From Mycobacteriales bacterium (GTDB lineage: Bacteria > Actinomycetota > Actinomycetes > JAFAQI01), in assembly GCA_035550055.1 (NCBI GenBank), contig DASZRO010000031.1:1-64000 (forward strand): 64,000 nucleotides of DNA. The letters run 5' to 3'. The notes beneath the pieces were generated by a model. That model was not told the DNA's origin, ran no database searches, and worked only from the letters and a program-made list of their open reading frames with translations. The position numbers and the translations under genes are program-made. Positions 61,506 through 64,000 of the stretch are shown here, one piece after another. Position 1 is the stretch's first letter. Each line of letters opens with the position of its first letter.

Positions 61506-62768
61506 ATGGGTGAGACGCTCGACTACGCCGACCGGCTGTGGCGCGGTGAGGACGAGATCACGAGCGGCCATCAGCTGTTCGCGGGTCTGCCGCTCGAGGA
61601 GTGCACCGACGGCGTCGCGTTCCTGCCGACGTTCGCCAACGTCTCGGCGTTCACCACCGACGACGGGCTGTTCATGGTCGACACCGGCGCCGAGATGATG
61701 GCCTCGATCATCCACGGCCAGATCCGTGAGTGGTCGGACCAGCCGCTACACACCGCCGTGTACTCCCACGGGCACGTCGACCACATCTTCGGCGTACCGG
61801 TCTTTGCCGCGGAGGCCGCCGAGAAGGGCTGGCGGGCGCCGCAGGTGGTCGCGCACGAGGCGCTGCCGCTGCGGTTCGACCGCTACAAGATGACGGCCGG
61901 CTACAACGAGATCATCAACAAGCGGCAGTTCCAGGTGGAGAACCTGCGCTGGCCGATGAACTACCGCTACCCGGACGTGACCTACCGCGACGCGATGACG
62001 CTGACCGTCGGCGGCATGACGATCGAGCTGCACCATGCGCGCGGCGAGACCGACGACCACACCTGGACCTGGGTGCCGGAGAAGAAGGTGCTCTGCTCCG
62101 GCGACCTGTTCATCTGGGCCTCCCCCAACGCGGGCAATCCGCAGAAGGTGCAGCGCTACCCGATCGAGTGGGCGCGGGCGCTGCGCACGATGGCGTCGCT
62201 GGGCGCGGAGTTCCTGCTGCCGGGACACGGCGTACCGGTGGTGGGGGCGGACCGGATCAAGACGGCGCTGCTCGACACCTCGGCGCTGCTCGAGTCACTG
62301 CACGAGCAGACCGTGGCGATGATGAACGAGGGTGCCCGCCTCGACGAGATCATCCACGCCGTCAAGGCGCCGGCCGACCTGCTCGACAAGCCTTATCTGC
62401 GACCGGTGTACGACGAGCCCGAGTTCGTCGTCCGCAACGTGTGGCGGCTCTACGGCGGCTGGTACGACGGCAACCCGTCGTCGCTGAAGCCGGCGCCCGA
62501 CGCGGCCGTGGCGGCGGAGCTGGCCTCCCTCGCGGGCGGGGCGTCGGCGCTCGCGTCGCGTGCCGGCGCGTTGGCCGCTGCCGGCGATGACGAATCGCTG
62601 CGGCTGGCCGGACACCTCGCGGAGATCGCCGCTCTCGCCGCGCCGGACGACGCGGGCGTCCACCGGGTGCGCGCGGAGGTGTTCGGCGCCCGCGCCGAGG
62701 CGGAGGCCTCGACGATGGCGAAGGGCGTGTTCGCCTGGGCCGCCTCCGAGAGCCGCAAGCGCACCTAG
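61506..62768 (+). CDS. Metallo-beta-lactamase-fold hydrolase, alkylsulfatase-like
   Basis: 420 residues, AAGGAGAG before the ATG. Metal motif SHGHVDHIFG (HxHxDH), later His in ELHHARGETDDHTWTWVP, Asp in CSGDLF and His in LLPGHGVPV. The extra C-terminal helical domain (about residues 290-420) resembles the dimerisation part of SdsA-type alkylsulfatases. The His-rich TDDHTW is as in that group. Hydrolyses a sulfate or other ester; uncertain. Confidence 0.87.
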   Translation: MGETLDYADRLWRGEDEITSGHQLFAGLPLEECTDGVAFLPTFANVSAFTTDDGLFMVDTGAEMMASIIHGQIREWSDQPLHTAVYSHGHVDHIFGVPVFAAEAAEKGWRAPQVVAHEALPLRFDRYKMTAGYNEIINKRQFQVENLRWPMNYRYPDVTYRDAMTLTVGGMTIELHHARGETDDHTWTWVPEKKVLCSGDLFIWASPNAGNPQKVQRYPIEWARALRTMASLGAEFLLPGHGVPVVGADRIKTALLDTSALLESLHEQTVAMMNEGARLDEIIHAVKAPADLLDKPYLRPVYDEPEFVVRNVWRLYGGWYDGNPSSLKPAPDAAVAAELASLAGGASALASRAGALAAAGDDESLRLAGHLAEIAALAAPDDAGVHRVRAEVFGARAEAEASTMAKGVFAWAASESRKRT

Positions 62769-62801
62769 CGAGCGAACAGTCGCACCGAGGCGGTCCGTCG
62801 T

Positions 62802-63641
62802 CTACTGGGCGCGCGTGACCTTGCGGTAGCGCGCTTCGAGGAACGAGTACGTCGCGAAGACCAGCAGCCCGGCGGCGACCACCGCCAGCAGGACGTCTCC
62901 CCACCAGCGGCCGGTCAGCCGGGCCAGCACCTGGTCCAGGCCCTCCGCGTGAGCGGGATCGGACTGCACCGCGGCGACGATCAGGAACACCCCGACCGGT
63001 ACGAAGACGAGCGCGCGAGCGGGGATACCCACCACCGCCGCACCCGCGACGAGCCGGCAGACCCAGCGCGGCGCCCGGTCCACGGCGAGGCCGTCGGCGT
63101 ACTCCTCGCTCACCGCGGTGCGGATCTGGTTGGCGCACGCCGCGATGACGACGACTCCCAACCCGACAACGATCTCGCGCCCCGCAGGCAGGCTCAGCAG
63201 ATCGCCCGCTGTCCGGTGTTGGGACTGGTTGCTGCCGGTCGATCGGTTGCCGAGGACGTAGCCGAGCGGGATCCACGCGAGCGCCAGATAGAACGCGCCC
63301 TGCAGACCGGTCGTGATCCGGCGCCACCGCGAGCCGCGGCGGTCGGTCCACGCACTCCACAGCCGTACGACGCCGAACCCCAGGAACCCGACCGCCACCG
63401 CGACGATCGCCACCTCACCGATCGGGTTCGACGCGATCGTGGTGAGCGCGCCGTTCGCGTCGGCCTGCGGCCCGCGCCGACCCGTGACGGCCAGGTTCAC
63501 CACGAGCCCGGCGAGCAGCAGGTAGAAGCACCCGCGCGCCACCAGCCCGAACCGGGCGATCACCGTCGCGACGCGCTCCGCGGGATCGGCCGCCCGGCCG
63601 TGAGCGGTACGACGACGTCGTGACGCCGCCGTGGTCGCCAT
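62802..63641 (-). CDS. DUF1206 membrane protein
   Basis: 279 residues from ATG 63641; the longer reading lacks support. Three repeated two-helix units, each with an R-x-x-x-G-(F/L)-x-x-R-G-like loop (ARFGLVARGCFYLLLAG; GVVRLWSAWT; VRxxAG variants). Inner-membrane protein of unknown function common in Actinobacteria. The gap 63642-63713 shows no clear site. Confidence 0.88.
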   Translation of the reverse strand: MATTAASRRRRTAHGRAADPAERVATVIARFGLVARGCFYLLLAGLVVNLAVTGRRGPQADANGALTTIASNPIGEVAIVAVAVGFLGFGVVRLWSAWTDRRGSRWRRITTGLQGAFYLALAWIPLGYVLGNRSTGSNQSQHRTAGDLLSLPAGREIVVGLGVVVIAACANQIRTAVSEEYADGLAVDRAPRWVCRLVAGAAVVGIPARALVFVPVGVFLIVAAVQSDPAHAEGLDQVLARLTGRWWGDVLLAVVAAGLLVFATYSFLEARYRKVTRAQ

Positions 63642-63713
63642 GGCAGTGATGTGCCCGCAGTTGCCGAGTGCAACCATTTGACGGCCCACCCCACCAGCCC
63701 GGAAGGTCGCGCC

Positions 63714-64000
63714 ATGACCGAGAGCTCACTGACCGACACCAGCGACATGATCGGCTTGCACCGCGTCTTTCGCGACGCCGGCGCGAACGGCCCGGCGTTG
63801 ATCCGCGAGGCCGCGGACCAGGCTCGTACCGATCTCGTCGCGAGCTACCTGACCAACGTGCTGTGCCTGCTGAAGTCCCACCACGAGGGCGAGGACGAGC
63901 TGGTCACGCCGCGTCTGGCCTCGCGCGCCGACGAGGACGAGGTCGCGGCGATCACCCGGATCGCGTCGCAGCACGAGCCGGTCGTCGACCTCATCGAGCA
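63714..64000 (+). CDS. Hemerythrin-like protein, cut by window end
   Basis: First ~95 residues only. LHRVFRDAG, then LLKSHHEGEDELVTPRL and SQHEP give the first His positions and the HxxxE pattern of hemerythrin HHE cation-binding domains. Probably an oxygen- or metal-binding cytosolic protein. The rest lies beyond the window. Confidence 0.75.
   Translation, partial: MTESSLTDTSDMIGLHRVFRDAGANGPALIREAADQARTDLVASYLTNVLCLLKSHHEGEDELVTPRLASRADEDEVAAITRIASQHEPVVDLIE

Noticed and set aside
1-64000. tRNA, rRNA, CRISPR arrays or prophage
   Set aside because: No recognisable tRNA or rRNA segments, no regular spaced repeats, and no phage structural genes were seen.

Overview
This window is a gene-dense, high-GC stretch of an actinobacterial chromosome. 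The evidence is strong G/C bias at third codon positions, frequent GTG starts, ATGA/GTGA gene overlaps, a LexA box of the actinobacterial type (TCGAAC-N4-GTTCGA), a mycofactocin-coupled dehydrogenase, an F420-type luciferase-like oxidoreductase, and families typical of Actinomycetota (DUF1206, SCO6745-like, DUF222/HNH). The chemoreceptor at the left edge suggests a motile soil or aquatic organism. A Frankiales/Jatrophihabitans-like or mycobacterium-like relative is plausible, but I cannot fix the genus. I see no rRNA, tRNA, CRISPR array or prophage.

Layout. 1-8396 (minus): a likely operon with a branched-chain-amino-acid-type (LIV) ABC importer (lipoprotein binding protein, fused LivH-LivM permease, LivG, LivF), then an anchored secreted protein, a membrane protein with an Ada-like Cys domain, and a chemoreceptor cut by the window edge. 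8463-12968: an SDR diverging from two acyl-CoA dehydrogenases and a TetR regulator, then a second TetR gene whose 3' end overlaps the first. 13005-15541: two paralogous amidohydrolases lacking the usual HxH motif. 15688-17915: an orphan binding lipoprotein and its TetR neighbour, with matching palindromes. 17941-24293 (minus): a seven-gene oxygenase operon with two Rieske oxygenase plus small-protein cassettes, one shared ferredoxin reductase, a P450 and an SDR. 24464-26768 (plus): a divergent mycofactocin-type SDR and an aldehyde dehydrogenase. 26765-39078: a cation-efflux-like protein, an SDR, esterases, a second P450, an amidohydrolase, a methyltransferase, an F420-type oxidoreductase, a TetR/hydrolase pair and another orphan binding lipoprotein.

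39048-42662 (minus): quinone oxidoreductase, aminoglycoside-phosphotransferase-like protein, acyl-CoA dehydrogenase and a 3Fe-4S-type ferredoxin. 42742-46320: an SDR, an FkbM methyltransferase, a DUF3467 protein and a second anchored secreted protein. 46328-51658: a second LIV importer in which both permease and both ATPase domains form one 1213-residue protein. 51682-55488: an AIM24 protein, an unknown protein, a decayed IS481-type element and an SOS-box-preceded DUF222/HNH gene. 55510-58474: TetR, a putative di-iron 'metal-dependent hydrolase' and a Baeyer-Villiger-type monooxygenase. 58532-64000: a methyltransferase, a fatty-acid desaturase, a SalK/SCO6745-like protein, a metallo-beta-lactamase-fold hydrolase, a DUF1206 membrane protein and a truncated hemerythrin-like gene.

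Taken together this looks like an island for import and oxidative breakdown of hydrophobic or carboxylated organic compounds: four LIV-type binding proteins, Rieske and P450 hydroxylases, SDR and aldehyde dehydrogenases, acyl-CoA dehydrogenases and hydrolases, under at least five TetR regulators. Substrates cannot be read from sequence. All gaps between genes are shorter than 300 bases. The most unusual features are the duplicated Rieske/small-protein cassette, a shared ACAYTGACGTCRA motif at three promoters, the all-in-one LIV transporter, and the amidohydrolases without HxH.
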